Source: Natrinema marinum (GTDB taxonomy: Archaea; Halobacteriota; Halobacteria; Halobacteriales; Natrialbaceae). Taken from it: 64,000 nt of DNA. Both the position numbers and the translations under genes were made by a program. This document shows, one piece after another, positions 9,030-18,016 of this stretch. Under the pieces are notes generated by a model. It was not told the origin of the DNA, made no database searches, and saw only the letters and a program-made list of their open reading frames with translations. Every line of letters starts with the position of its first letter. Position 1 is the stretch's first letter. The DNA is taken from contig NZ_CP100763.1 of the NCBI RefSeq assembly GCF_024296685.1, positions 3,348,001 through 3,412,000 on the forward strand. Direction: 5' to 3'.

Positions 9030-10115
9030 ATGCCAGACATCGAGATCCGAAATCTGACGAAAGTGTACGAGGAATCGGGCAACAAAATCATCGCAGTCGA
9101 CGACGTCGACCTCACGATCGAGGACGGCGAGTTCGTGACGCTGGTTGGCCCCTCGGGCTGTGGGAAGACCACGACGCTTCGCTGCGTCGCGGGACTGAAC
9201 AAGCCGACCAGCGGCACGATCAAGTTCGGCGATCGCGATGTGACGGACAAGCCGGTCCAAGAGCGTAACATCGCGTTGCTCTTCCAGGACATCGCGTTGT
9301 ACCCGCACATGAGCGTTCAGGAGAACATGGCCTACGGCCTCAAGATCGCCGGCTTCTCGAGAGAGGAGCGTATGGCTCGTGTCGACGAGGCCGCAGAGTT
9401 ACTCCAGATCACGGACCAGCTCAAAAAGATGCCCGCAGACCTCTCGGGCGGTCAACAACAGCGCGTCGCGCTGGGGCGATCGCTCGTCCGCGATCCGGAG
9501 ATATTCCTGTTCGACGAGCCGATGTCGGACTTGGACGCGAAACTGAAGGCCGAACTACGGCCGGTCATCGAGAAAGTGACCGACGAGATTGGCTGTCCGA
9601 CCCTCTACGTCACCCACGATCAGGAGGAGGCGATGACCATGTCCGACCGCGTCGCGGTCATCAACGACGGCGAACTGGCACAGGTCGCCCCGCCGAAGGA
9701 AGTCTACGACGAACCGGCCTCGCAGTTCGTCAGCCAATTTATCGGCCAGCCATCGACGCAGTTCTTCGACGGATCGGTCGGCTCCGTCAACGGGACCGCC
9801 GAGCTCGATGTCGGTGGCTACGAGTACGATCTCGCCCGCGACGGCCTCGAAGGCTGGGCTGGCGAGGACGTCCGCGTCGGCCTCCGGCCACAGTACATCG
9901 GCGTCAGTGACGACCCCAATGCTGGTATCCCAGCAACGCACCTGCTCGACGAACCGCTCGGCGATGCGACCCACAGCTTCTTCGATACCGAGTTCGGCGA
10001 GGTCGTCGTCGTCACCAGCCCCGACTTCAATGGCAACGGCAAGGAGTACAGCCTTGTCTTCGACGACAAGTACATCCAGCTGTTCGACGCTGATTCCGGC
10101 GTCCGAATCTCCTGA
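9030..10115 (+). CDS. ABC transporter ATPase, MalK/UgpC-type
   Basis: 361-residue nucleotide-binding subunit. Walker A GPSGCGKTT is at residues 40-48, the signature LSGGQQQRV begins near 138, Walker B is LFDEPMSDLD, and the H-loop is YVTHDQEEA. About 130 residues follow the ATPase core and match the TOBE/OB regulatory domain of MalK-type proteins that energise CUT1 importers. It completes the operon begun at 5616 and ends five bases from the convergent RDD gene. Confidence 0.94.
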   Translation: MPDIEIRNLTKVYEESGNKIIAVDDVDLTIEDGEFVTLVGPSGCGKTTTLRCVAGLNKPTSGTIKFGDRDVTDKPVQERNIALLFQDIALYPHMSVQENMAYGLKIAGFSREERMARVDEAAELLQITDQLKKMPADLSGGQQQRVALGRSLVRDPEIFLFDEPMSDLDAKLKAELRPVIEKVTDEIGCPTLYVTHDQEEAMTMSDRVAVINDGELAQVAPPKEVYDEPASQFVSQFIGQPSTQFFDGSVGSVNGTAELDVGGYEYDLARDGLEGWAGEDVRVGLRPQYIGVSDDPNAGIPATHLLDEPLGDATHSFFDTEFGEVVVVTSPDFNGNGKEYSLVFDDKYIQLFDADSGVRIS

Positions 10116-10120
10116 TTCGG

Positions 10121-10699
10121 TCAGTTCTTTTTGCCGTCGCTCGTTCCGCGAGCGGCGGCACTCGTGTCAATCTCGGACGCGGCCGCAGCGTCTAGATCCG
10201 TTGGTGCCGTCGAGCGAACGACAATTGTCCCCGCGACGTGGTCCCCGACGCGACGGCCGTCAGTCACCAGCGCCAACGCGAGGCCGATGACCAGTGGGGG
10301 GACACCGAGCAGATCGACGTATAGACAGAGGTTCCGTACGGCACTGGCTCGATAGGTACACGGGCGACCGTCATTCATGACGACCAGGAGACCGCGATTG
10401 ACTTTTCCCGGCGTCCGCCCATAGCGCCACTCGAAGACGAACGAGTAACTGGCGTAAAGCGGTACGAGCAAGAGCAGCGACAGTGGGACGATAGCTCCAC
10501 CGAGCGCTTCGTAGGGACCGCTGAAGACTTCACCTACGGCATAGATCAGCGGGAACTCGATCAGTACGTAGCAGATGAACAGATCGATAGCCGCAGCGGC
10601 GCCGCGGGCAAGCAACACGTCTCGATCGCTGGCGGTCTCGACTCTCGGTTCCGGTTGCCGTTGACTCGGTAGAAATCCATCTAGCTTCCAGTCGATCAC
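10121..10699 (-). CDS. RDD-family membrane protein
   Basis: About 192 residues with three to four hydrophobic segments. It has the two RDD family hallmarks: an Arg and Asp in the first helix (LLARGAAAAIDLFICY) and the loop YGRTPGKVNRGLLVV. The start is uncertain: a GTG at 10699 (VIDWKLDGF) is preferred, and a GTG 48 bases upstream would add 16 residues. RDD proteins are poorly defined membrane proteins, sometimes linked to ion exchange. It converges with the ATPase gene and is co-directional with the small membrane protein at 10775. Confidence 0.75.
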   Translation of the reverse strand: MIDWKLDGFLPSQRQPEPRVETASDRDVLLARGAAAAIDLFICYVLIEFPLIYAVGEVFSGPYEALGGAIVPLSLLLLVPLYASYSFVFEWRYGRTPGKVNRGLLVVMNDGRPCTYRASAVRNLCLYVDLLGVPPLVIGLALALVTDGRRVGDHVAGTIVVRSTAPTDLDAAAASEIDTSAAARGTSDGKKN

Positions 10700-10774
10700 G
10701 GGCCCACCGCCTCGCCGTTCATGGTGACTTCTTTCGCCGGTGAGCACAAAATACCTACCGTCGTCTGCCCGCAG

Positions 10775-11056
10775 TCACTCCATGCGGATGTCGGTCCGTA
10801 GCGTTGCAAGGAAGTAACCCAACATGAGAATCGTGATCCCGCCAAACACCTGCACGTCGATAGAGAGATAGTTGTCAACTTGGTATAGCAGAACGCTCGT
10901 GACCGCCAGTACGACGATAGCACCGACCGTCCGCCAGCGTTCCAGAATCTTCTCGAGGGCGATGCTCGTCGTGGATTTCTCGACCGCATCCGACGCCCTT
11001 CGGATGTTTTCAAGTCCTGCACTGTCCGTTTTCCGTGATGTGGTATCTTCGCTCAT
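10775..11056 (-). CDS. Small two-helix membrane protein
   Basis: 93 residues. A polar, charged N-terminal ~45 residues is followed by two hydrophobic helices (VGAIVVLAVTSVLLYQV and GGITILMLGYFLATL) and a short charged tail. The composition is typical of real haloarchaeal membrane proteins rather than antisense shadow. It lies 75 bases upstream of the RDD protein on the same strand. I do not recognise a family and assign no function. Confidence 0.6.
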   Translation of the reverse strand: MSEDTTSRKTDSAGLENIRRASDAVEKSTTSIALEKILERWRTVGAIVVLAVTSVLLYQVDNYLSIDVQVFGGITILMLGYFLATLRTDIRME

Positions 11057-11240
11057 ATGTACCCGATATTCCCAGCCGAACGTAAATATCTATGGGTGTC
11101 GGTGCCACGGGACGCGATCTCAGGTCGCTCAGCCACCCGCTAGCAGTTGCCCGTTCGTCTCACGTGTCGCGGTATCAGCCGGGATGGCAGGGATGTCTCC
11201 ATCAGTGAATTGACATCACACTAGAACAATTGGATAGAAT

Positions 11241-12723
11241 GTGTGGGGGTCGGAGTCAACCAGACGCCGGATACTGTATGGTGCCGGTATCGGTGGCGCC
11301 GGTCTGATCGCAGGTTGTTGCGACAGCACCGGAACTGACGGTGGCGATACCGGTGACACTGACGGTCTCAATGAGAGCGCCGACATCGACGAGCACAGCA
11401 GTGGCGGCGAGGTTCACTTCCTCACTGACTACTACACCGCCGCGTGGGAGTCTCTCTGGGGTGACCTCGAGTCCGAGTTCCAGAACGAGACCGACATCCA
11501 GCTGACCATCGAAGAAAGCGGGACATCCGGGACGGGTGTGAAGCGTCTCGTTCAGCTGATCCAAGCGGGGACGCCGCCGGGCGCGAATACGTCCACGTTC
11601 GACCAGGTGGCCGGCGTCTGGGAGGCGGGCAAGCTCGAGACCGTCACCGACATCGTCTCCTCGATCGAGGGGGTCAACGGGGAACTGAACGCCGGCGGCG
11701 CGTTCCTCGGCGAAGAGGACGAACTCTATCAGATCCCCCACGGACTGACCGTTTCGAACTTCCAGTACCGGGCAGATGTCTACGAGGCCCTCGGACTCAA
11801 AGAGCCCGAGATTTAGCGATATCCTCGAGAACGCCAAGGCCGTCGACGAGTCCGACGAATTCCCCCACATGCGCGGGTACGGACTCGCCGGCTCACCGAC
11901 CGGCAAGAGTCAGGACGAACTCCTCGTCATGTTGGCGAGCGCGGGTATCCCCGGGATCGGTCTTCGGTGGCAGGACCCGAACGCCCGCGAGGAACTCGAG
12001 ATCCACTGGCCCGAGGATACGGTGACCGAGGTCCTGCAGTACGTCGAGCGTCTCTCCGAGTACTCGACGGATCCGACGGACATCGGGTGGGCGAACTCGC
12101 TCAGCGACTGGGTCCAGGGCCGGTACGGACAGTGTCACCACATCAACTGCTGGCCAGTTGGCGTCACCGCCCACGTCGCCGAATCAGAGGACAGCGACGC
12201 GCTGCGCTCCCTTGCCATGAATACCGAGGTCATCGCGTACCCGATGTTGGACGGCGTCGACCCGGACCAGAACTGGCTCTCGTCGCCGACACCCGACGGC
12301 CACCACGTCTTCTCGGGGGGAGGCAACATCGCCGGCACCAAGGAGTGGTTCGAGTGGCTCTACGCCGACAGCATGGAACGGACCGTCAGTCTCTACGAGA
12401 CGGACCCCGGACGGTTCCTGCCGGCCTACGCCGACGTGATCGAGTCCGACGAGTTCCGGAACCAGGACCTCTGCCAGATGCATCCGCACCTGCTCGAGAA
12501 ACTCGAGTACGTCCAGGAGAAAATCTGGGGCGACCACTACGGCAGCGTCGACGAGGCCGACATCTCCTCGCCTGAGGCTCTGTACATGCGACACCAGCAG
12601 TTCTACGGCGGGATGGTTAATCGCGTCGTCACCGATTCGATGAGCGTTGGAGAGGCCTACGACTGGGGCTATGAGCGGCTCGAGGACGACTTCGCGGCGG
12701 CACAGGAACAGTTCGGCAACTGA
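11241..12723 (+). pseudogene. Frameshifted paralogue of the sugar-binding lipoprotein
   Basis: Second copy of the solute-binding protein at 5616, strongly similar along its whole length. The GTG start, Tat motif (STRRRILYGAGIGGAG) and lipobox Cys are intact. The frame stops at a TAG at 11814-11816, in the middle of the conserved segment that reads EPETFSDIL in the intact copy. The remaining ~300 residues continue from RFSDILENAKAVDE in another frame to 12723. Aligned bases show a 2-base loss (GAGACGTTCAGC in the intact copy, GAGATTTAGC here). No permease or ATPase genes accompany it. It is either a pseudogene or a sequencing error. The ATG near 11776 in the second frame has no homologous counterpart. 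Confidence 0.85.
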
Positions 12724-12870
12724 CCGCGGTCGATCGTCTCGAGGGCGTCTCTGCCCTGCCGATCATCGTCTCGCCGGTGGCGCTGCGAGCGTGCGATCCG
12801 CTCGGCGGAACGGCGGTGACGAGTCACGGACGAAAAACGGCGCCGAAAACGGAGCGTTCGAGCGGAAGCG

Positions 12871-14121
12871 TTACTCGTCGAGTGCGTCGATGCGCAGATC
12901 CTCGTCGAACTGCAGGCTGTTCTCGATCTCGGCCGCGTCGACGTCTTCGAAGGCCCAGCGAGCGATCGAACGCCGGTGGACCTCGTCGGCCCCGTCGACG
13001 ATACGGAACCGGCGGACGGCCTCGTAGAAGTGGGCGATCGGCAGGTCCTTGCCGATCCCGTTACCGCCACAACACTGCAGGGCGAGGTCGATGGTGTCGT
13101 TGGTGACGTTCGCAGCGAACATCTTCGACATTGCCACCTCGATGCGGGCGTCGCTGCGGTCGAGTTCGCGCGCGGCGTGGCGGACCATACAGCGGGCGGC
13201 GTGCAGTCGGGTCTCGGCGTCGGCGATGCGATGGCGCAGCGCCTGCTTTTCCTCGAGTTTCGTGCCAAAGGCCTCGCGTTCTTGCAGGTAGGCTTTCGCG
13301 ACATCGAGCGAGCGCTCGGCCATGCCCGAGTAGCGCATGCAGTGGGTGAGTCGGCCGCCGCCGAGGCGCATCTGGGCGATCTGGAAACCTTCACCTTCCT
13401 CACCGATGGTGTTCTCGACGGGAACGCGGACGTTCTCGAACTTCACTTCGGCGTGGCCGCCCTCGCGCTCGGTGATGCCGTGGCCGCCCAGATGGGGGAC
13501 GTTGCGGACGACTTCGACGCCGTCGGCGTCGCGGGGTACCATGATGATCGAAGTGCCCTCGTAGGGATGGGCGTCGAGGTCGGTCCGGACCATCGCCAGA
13601 TAGTAGTCCGCGCCGAGACCGTCGGAGGTCCACCACTTGTGGCCGTTGATGACCCACTCGTCGCCGTCCTTGACGGCGGTGCTCTGGAGCATCTTCGGGT
13701 CCGAGCCGGCCCCGACCTTGGGCTCGGTCATCGCGAACGCCGTCTGAATGTCGCCCTGGACGAGCGGTCGGAGCCACTCCTCTTTCTGCTCTTCCGTGCC
13801 GACCATCTCGAGGGTGTGCATGTTGCCCTCCTGAGGCGCGTTCGCGCGGATCGCGAGCGCACCGATCAGCGAGCGCCCGACCTGCTCGAAGGACGGCAGC
13901 ATGTCGCTGAAGTCGAGCCCCTGGCCGCCGTACTCTTCGGGCACCTGTGGCGCGAATAGGTCCCGTTCCTTGGCCATGTCCCACATCTCGTGGATCTCGT
14001 CCATCGTGATCTCCTCGCCCGTCGCGAGCGCCTCCCGCTCGCGGGGGATGACGACTTCGTCCATGAACTCCTCTACGCGACCCGCAACCTCCCTGGCTTT
14101 CTCGGAGTCGTGGTACTCCAT
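12871..14121 (-). CDS. Acyl-CoA dehydrogenase (tandem copy A)
   Basis: 416-residue FAD-dependent acyl-CoA dehydrogenase, expected to catalyse alpha,beta-dehydrogenation of an acyl-CoA in beta-oxidation. Family segments are visible: FAMTEPKVGAGSDP in the FAD/substrate middle domain, KWWTSDGLGADYY, and the C-terminal YEAVRRFRIVDGADEVHRR. The start was set at MEYHDSEK because it matches copy B exactly and removes a non-homologous extension. It differs from the next gene (14439-15689) at only about ten residues. The FRIVDGADEVHR ending resembles branched or medium-chain acyl-CoA dehydrogenases, but specificity is not readable. Confidence 0.94.
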   Translation of the reverse strand: MEYHDSEKAREVAGRVEEFMDEVVIPREREALATGEEITMDEIHEMWDMAKERDLFAPQVPEEYGGQGLDFSDMLPSFEQVGRSLIGALAIRANAPQEGNMHTLEMVGTEEQKEEWLRPLVQGDIQTAFAMTEPKVGAGSDPKMLQSTAVKDGDEWVINGHKWWTSDGLGADYYLAMVRTDLDAHPYEGTSIIMVPRDADGVEVVRNVPHLGGHGITEREGGHAEVKFENVRVPVENTIGEEGEGFQIAQMRLGGGRLTHCMRYSGMAERSLDVAKAYLQEREAFGTKLEEKQALRHRIADAETRLHAARCMVRHAARELDRSDARIEVAMSKMFAANVTNDTIDLALQCCGGNGIGKDLPIAHFYEAVRRFRIVDGADEVHRRSIARWAFEDVDAAEIENSLQFDEDLRIDALDE

Positions 14122-14143
14122 ATCACCGACGACTAACTCCAGT

Positions 14144-14161
14144 ACTGTAAAGATATAGGTA
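14144..14161 (-). promoter_or_regulatory. Duplicated promoter of acyl-CoA dehydrogenase copy A
   Basis: On the minus strand this reads as a TATA-like CCTATATCTTTACAGT just upstream of the ATG at 14121. The same block recurs with one change at 15712-15729 in front of copy B, so the promoter was duplicated together with the gene or is maintained by conversion. Confidence 0.5.
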
Positions 14162-14172
14162 ACGAATCGCAT

Positions 14173-14438
14173 TAATTGGAAACTGCTCGTGGTGCTCTCG
14201 ATCCCTCGAGACCTGCCACCGTACCCCGCAATCGTCTCTCATCTCCTCTTCTCTCCTTTCCTCTCCCCATCGTGGCTCACCGCGTCGGCCCCCGCTCGAG
14301 CGGTTCGGACTCGCTCGAGGCCGATACGTCGGCCCCCGCTCGAACGAACGTAGCGACCTCTTCGCGTACAGACGGGCGGTTGCATCGGGAACGACGCTCG
14401 CCAAAAGAGAGCGAAAATTGGCTCCGAGAGCGACCGAA
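14173..14438. other. Intergenic spacer between the tandem dehydrogenases
   Basis: No convincing gene. It contains a 17-base direct repeat, CGTCGGCCCCCGCTCGA, at 14283-14299 and 14327-14343, and pyrimidine-rich sequence near 14230-14270. The spacer is the part of the tandem unit not occupied by coding sequence. Confidence 0.5.
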
Positions 14439-15689
14439 TTACTCGTCGAGCGCGTCGATTCGCAGGTCCTCGTCGAACTGGAGGGTGTTCTCGATCTCGG
14501 CCGCGTCGACATCTTCGAAGGCCCAGCGAGCGATCGAACGCCGGTGGACCTCGTCGGCCCCGTCGACGATGCGGAAGGCGCGGACGTTCTCGTAGAAGTG
14601 GGCGATCGGCAGGTCCTTGCCGATCCCGTTACCGCCACAACACTGCAAGGCGAGGTCGATGGTGTCGTTGGTGACGTTCGCGGTGAACATCTTCGACATC
14701 GCGACCTCGATACGGGCGTCGCTGCGGTCGAGCTCGCGTGCGGCGTGACGGACCATCGTTCGCGCGGCGTGGAGCCGCGTTTCGGCGTCGGCGATGCGGT
14801 GGCGAAGCGCCTGTTTCTCCTCGAGTTTCGTGCCGAAGGCCTCGCGTTCCTGTAGGTAGGCTTTCGCGATGTCGAGCGAGCGCTCGGCCATGCCGGAGTA
14901 GCGCATGCAGTGGGTGAGTCGGCCGCCGCCGAGTCGCATCTGGGCGATCCGGAAGCCTTCGCCCTCCTCGCCGATGGTGTTCTCGACGGGGACGCGGACG
15001 TTCTCGAACTTCACTTCGGCGTGGCCACCTTCGCGTTCGGTGATGCCGTGGCCACCCAGGTGAGGGATGTTCCGCTGGACTTCGACGCCGTCGGCGTCGC
15101 GGGGTACCATGATGATCGAGGTACCTTCGTAGGGATGGGCGTCGAGGTCGGTCCGGACCATCGCCAGATAGTAGTCCGCGCCGAGGCCGTCGGACGTCCA
15201 CCACTTGTGGCCGTTGATGACCCACTCGTCACCGTCCTTGACGGCGGTGCTCTGGAGCATCTTCGGGTCCGAGCCGGCCCCGACCTTGGGCTCGGTCATC
15301 GCGAACGCCGTCTGGATATCGCCCTGGACGAGCGGTCGGAGCCACTCCTCTTTCTGCTCTTCCGTGCCGACCATCTCGAGGGTGTGCATGTTGCCCTCCT
15401 GGGGCGCGTTCGCACGGATCGCGAGCGCACCGATCAGCGAGCGCCCGACCTGTTCGAACGAGGGCAGCATGTCGCTGAAGTCGAGCCCCTGGCCGCCGTA
15501 CTCTTCGGGCACCTGCGGTGCGAACAGGTCCCGTTCTTTGGCCATGTCCCACATCTCGTGGATCTCGTCCATCGTGATCTCCTCGCCCGTGGCCAGTGCC
15601 TCCCGCTCGCGCGGGATGACGACTTCGTCCATGAACTCCTCTACGCGGCCTGCGACCTCCGTGGCTTTCTCGGAGTCGTGGTACTCCAT
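14439..15689 (-). CDS. Acyl-CoA dehydrogenase (tandem copy B)
   Basis: 416-residue near-identical twin of the protein at 12871-14121. Differences are scattered: KATEV for KAREV, VQRNIPHL for VVRNVPHL, HAARTMV for HAARCMV, MFTAN for MFAAN, YENVRAF for YEAVRRF. All core family segments are kept (FAMTEPKVGAGSDP, FRIVDGADEVHRR). Start at MEYHDSEK as in copy A. It is transcribed in the same direction with its own copy of the promoter, and downstream of a thiolase gene on the same strand. The pair probably provides gene dosage or slightly different chain-length use, which is inference. Confidence 0.94.
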   Translation of the reverse strand: MEYHDSEKATEVAGRVEEFMDEVVIPREREALATGEEITMDEIHEMWDMAKERDLFAPQVPEEYGGQGLDFSDMLPSFEQVGRSLIGALAIRANAPQEGNMHTLEMVGTEEQKEEWLRPLVQGDIQTAFAMTEPKVGAGSDPKMLQSTAVKDGDEWVINGHKWWTSDGLGADYYLAMVRTDLDAHPYEGTSIIMVPRDADGVEVQRNIPHLGGHGITEREGGHAEVKFENVRVPVENTIGEEGEGFRIAQMRLGGGRLTHCMRYSGMAERSLDIAKAYLQEREAFGTKLEEKQALRHRIADAETRLHAARTMVRHAARELDRSDARIEVAMSKMFTANVTNDTIDLALQCCGGNGIGKDLPIAHFYENVRAFRIVDGADEVHRRSIARWAFEDVDAAEIENTLQFDEDLRIDALDE

Positions 15690-15711
15690 ATCACCCATGA
15701 TCGCATACAGC

Positions 15712-15729
15712 ACTGTAAAGCTATAGGTA
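15712..15729 (-). promoter_or_regulatory. Duplicated promoter of acyl-CoA dehydrogenase copy B
   Basis: The minus-strand TATA-like CCTATAGCTTTACAGT matches the block at 14144-14161 with one substitution, at a similar distance from the start codon. Similarity continues a further ~20 bases upstream (AATTGG at 14175 and 15743). Confidence 0.5.
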
Positions 15730-15860
15730 CCGGTTCACATGAATTGGCAAACGGCGCCGAGACTATCGGCTCCTCGACCCCTGTCGCCGCCCTCGTTCGC
15801 TTCACATCCCCGTCCGTTCCCTCTCCAGCGAACCGCGATACCCCTCGCTCGAGCGGGCGA

Positions 15861-17030
15861 TCAGACCCGCTCGATGATCGTCGCGACCCCCTGACCGAAG
15901 CCGATACACATCGTCGAGAGCGCGGTGTCCTGGCCGGTGCGCTCGAGTTCGTGAGCCAACTTCGTCAGCAACATCGCGCCGGTCGCGCCCAGCGGGTGGC
16001 CGTGGGCGATCGCGCCGCCGTTGACGTTGACGTCCTCCCAGGAGGCGCCGGTCTCCTCGAGCCAGGCCGCCGGCACCGAGGCGAACGCCTCGTTGACCTC
16101 GAACAGATCGATATCGCCGATCGTCATGTCGGCCTGCTCGAGGACGTTCTCGGTCGCCGGGATCGGCCCCTTCAGCATCGTGATCGGGTCGACGCCGACG
16201 ACTTCGGTCTGGACGATGCGGGCCATCGGTTCCCAGCCGTGTGCGTTTGCGGCTTCTTCGCTCGCGATCAGCAACGCACAGGAGCCGTCGACGATCCCCG
16301 AGGAGTTCCCGGGGTGGTGGAAGCCGTTGCCTTCCTCGCGGAACGACAGTGGCAGTTCGGCCAGCGTCTCCTCGTCGGTGCCGGGACGCGGGTGTTCGTC
16401 TTGCTCGACGACGACCTCCTCGCCGTCGAGTTCGGTCTCGACGGGCGTGATCTGGTCGTCGTAGCGGCCCTCGTCCCAGGCCTCCTTCCAGCGGCGCTGG
16501 GAGTCGGCGGCGATCTCGTCGAGCTCCGAGCGCGAGAAGCCGTATTCCTCGGCGATCCGTTCGGCGCCCTCGCCCTGATGGGTCACCTCGTCGAAGTGCT
16601 CGAAGTAGGTGTCGGTGAGGCTGTCGCCGCTGTCCGCCCCGTCCGCGCCGTCGGACCCCATCGGGACGCGAGTCATGTGTTCGACCCCGCCCGCGATGAG
16701 CACGTCGTGCTGGCCGGCCATGACGTTCGCCGCGGCGAAGTTCGCCGCCTGTTGGCCGGAGCCACACATCCGATTCAACTGGACGCCGGGGACGATGTCG
16801 CCCCAGCCGGCCACCATCGGCGCGAGTCTGGCGATGTTCAGCCCCTGCTCGTCTACGGGCGTCACGCAACCGTAGATGACGTCCTCGATCGTCTCCGGCT
16901 CGAACCCGTTGCGCTCGCGAAGCGCCTCGAGCGGTTCGGCGGCGAGGTCTTGCGGATGGGTATCCCGGAACGAGCCGCCGCGTTTCCCGAACGGTGTGCG
17001 GACGGCGTCGACGATGACTGCGGAGTTCAT
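15861..17030 (-). CDS. Thiolase (acetyl-CoA C-acyltransferase)
   Basis: 389-residue thiolase, cleaving 3-oxoacyl-CoA with CoA or forming acetoacetyl-CoA. The nucleophilic Cys is C89 in NRMCGSGQQ, the catalytic His is H345 in GGAIAHGHPLGATGA, and the second Cys is C375 in STMCIGFGQG. The start MNSAVIVDAVRTPFGKRGG was chosen because it aligns with the conserved thiolase N-terminus; the upstream open frame is not homologous. It is divergent from the SDR at 17191, and both may share a ~160-base control region. It lies upstream of the two acyl-CoA dehydrogenases on the same strand, consistent with beta-oxidation. Confidence 0.95.
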   Translation of the reverse strand: MNSAVIVDAVRTPFGKRGGSFRDTHPQDLAAEPLEALRERNGFEPETIEDVIYGCVTPVDEQGLNIARLAPMVAGWGDIVPGVQLNRMCGSGQQAANFAAANVMAGQHDVLIAGGVEHMTRVPMGSDGADGADSGDSLTDTYFEHFDEVTHQGEGAERIAEEYGFSRSELDEIAADSQRRWKEAWDEGRYDDQITPVETELDGEEVVVEQDEHPRPGTDEETLAELPLSFREEGNGFHHPGNSSGIVDGSCALLIASEEAANAHGWEPMARIVQTEVVGVDPITMLKGPIPATENVLEQADMTIGDIDLFEVNEAFASVPAAWLEETGASWEDVNVNGGAIAHGHPLGATGAMLLTKLAHELERTGQDTALSTMCIGFGQGVATIIERV

Positions 17031-17190
17031 GACGTGTGCGTGAGTATTCCACGATCGATCATAGAGGTTGTGCATAAATTCGCGATCGTTCGAGATGGAG
17101 ACTGTACCGTCGAATCTTTCCCCGCCTTGGCAGTGAAATCTGGTACCGCTCCCCAATGATTAAGTCAGATAACGAAGTATTCGCTCGGGC

Positions 17191-17976
17191 ATGGACTTTG
17201 GTATCCAGAACCGGACCGCCGTCGTCACCGGCGGGGCCGGCCGCATCGGAAGTGCCGACTGTCGAACGCTTGCCGAGGAGGGCGCGAACGTCGTCGTCCT
17301 CGACGTCGACGCCGACGGCGCGCGGGAAGTCGCTGACGAGATCGACGAGACGGCCGACGCCGGCGAGGCGATGGCCCTCGAGTGCGATCTGACCGACCGG
17401 GGGGACGTGGCCGACTCCATGGACGAGGTCCGCGACGCCTTCGGCGGCGTCGACATCCTCGTGAACAACGCCGCGATGGTCGACGCGCGCTCGCGGCTGG
17501 CCGACTACGACGACGACGTCTGGAACCGCGACGTGGAAATCAACCTTACGGGCACATACAACATCAGCGCGGAGGTGTTCCCGGAGATGTGCGACCGCGG
17601 CTGGGGCCGCGTCGTGAACATGTCTTCGATGGCCGGCTGGTACGGCGGCTTCGGCCAGATTTCGTACTCGGCGACGAAGGCCGCCATGATCGGCGTCGGC
17701 CGGACGATGGCGCTCGAGGGGGCCCAGTCGGGCGTCACCTCGAACGTCATCGCGCCGAACATCGTCGTCGGTCCGTGGTCGGAGATGAGCCCCGACGAAC
17801 TCCGCGAGAACGTCGACGAGTACTACGCCCGGATCGCCGAGGCGACGCCGATGCGCCACCTCGGGACGGAGGAGGACGTGGCCAACATGGTCGCCTACCT
17901 CTGCTCGGAGCAGGCTTCCTACGTCACGGGACAGATCGTCGGCGTCACCGGCGGGATCGACCTCTTCAGTTTCTGA
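17191..17976 (+). CDS. SDR-family 3-oxoacyl/3-hydroxyacyl reductase-like protein
   Basis: 261-residue short-chain dehydrogenase. The cofactor loop TGGAGRIG is at residues 13-20, with an acidic residue after the second strand (VLDVD) suggesting NAD(H) preference. The NNA motif and the Ser...YxxxK active site (NMSSMAG, ISYSATKAAM) are present, and the C-terminal GQIVGVTGGIDLF is typical. It is transcribed away from the thiolase gene, and converges with the amidase at 18017. A role as hydroxyacyl-CoA dehydrogenase in the neighbouring beta-oxidation set is plausible but unproven. Confidence 0.9.
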   Translation: MDFGIQNRTAVVTGGAGRIGSADCRTLAEEGANVVVLDVDADGAREVADEIDETADAGEAMALECDLTDRGDVADSMDEVRDAFGGVDILVNNAAMVDARSRLADYDDDVWNRDVEINLTGTYNISAEVFPEMCDRGWGRVVNMSSMAGWYGGFGQISYSATKAAMIGVGRTMALEGAQSGVTSNVIAPNIVVGPWSEMSPDELRENVDEYYARIAEATPMRHLGTEEDVANMVAYLCSEQASYVTGQIVGVTGGIDLFSF

Positions 17977-18016
17977 TCGCGGACTCGGGACCGTCTCGAA
18001 TCCGCCGTGCGTTTCG

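Noticed and set aside
14910-17159. A 749-codon open frame on the plus strand
   Set aside because: It runs antisense across the acyl-CoA dehydrogenase and thiolase genes. Its composition is a typical GC-rich mirror of acidic genes, and both antisense partners have full motifs.
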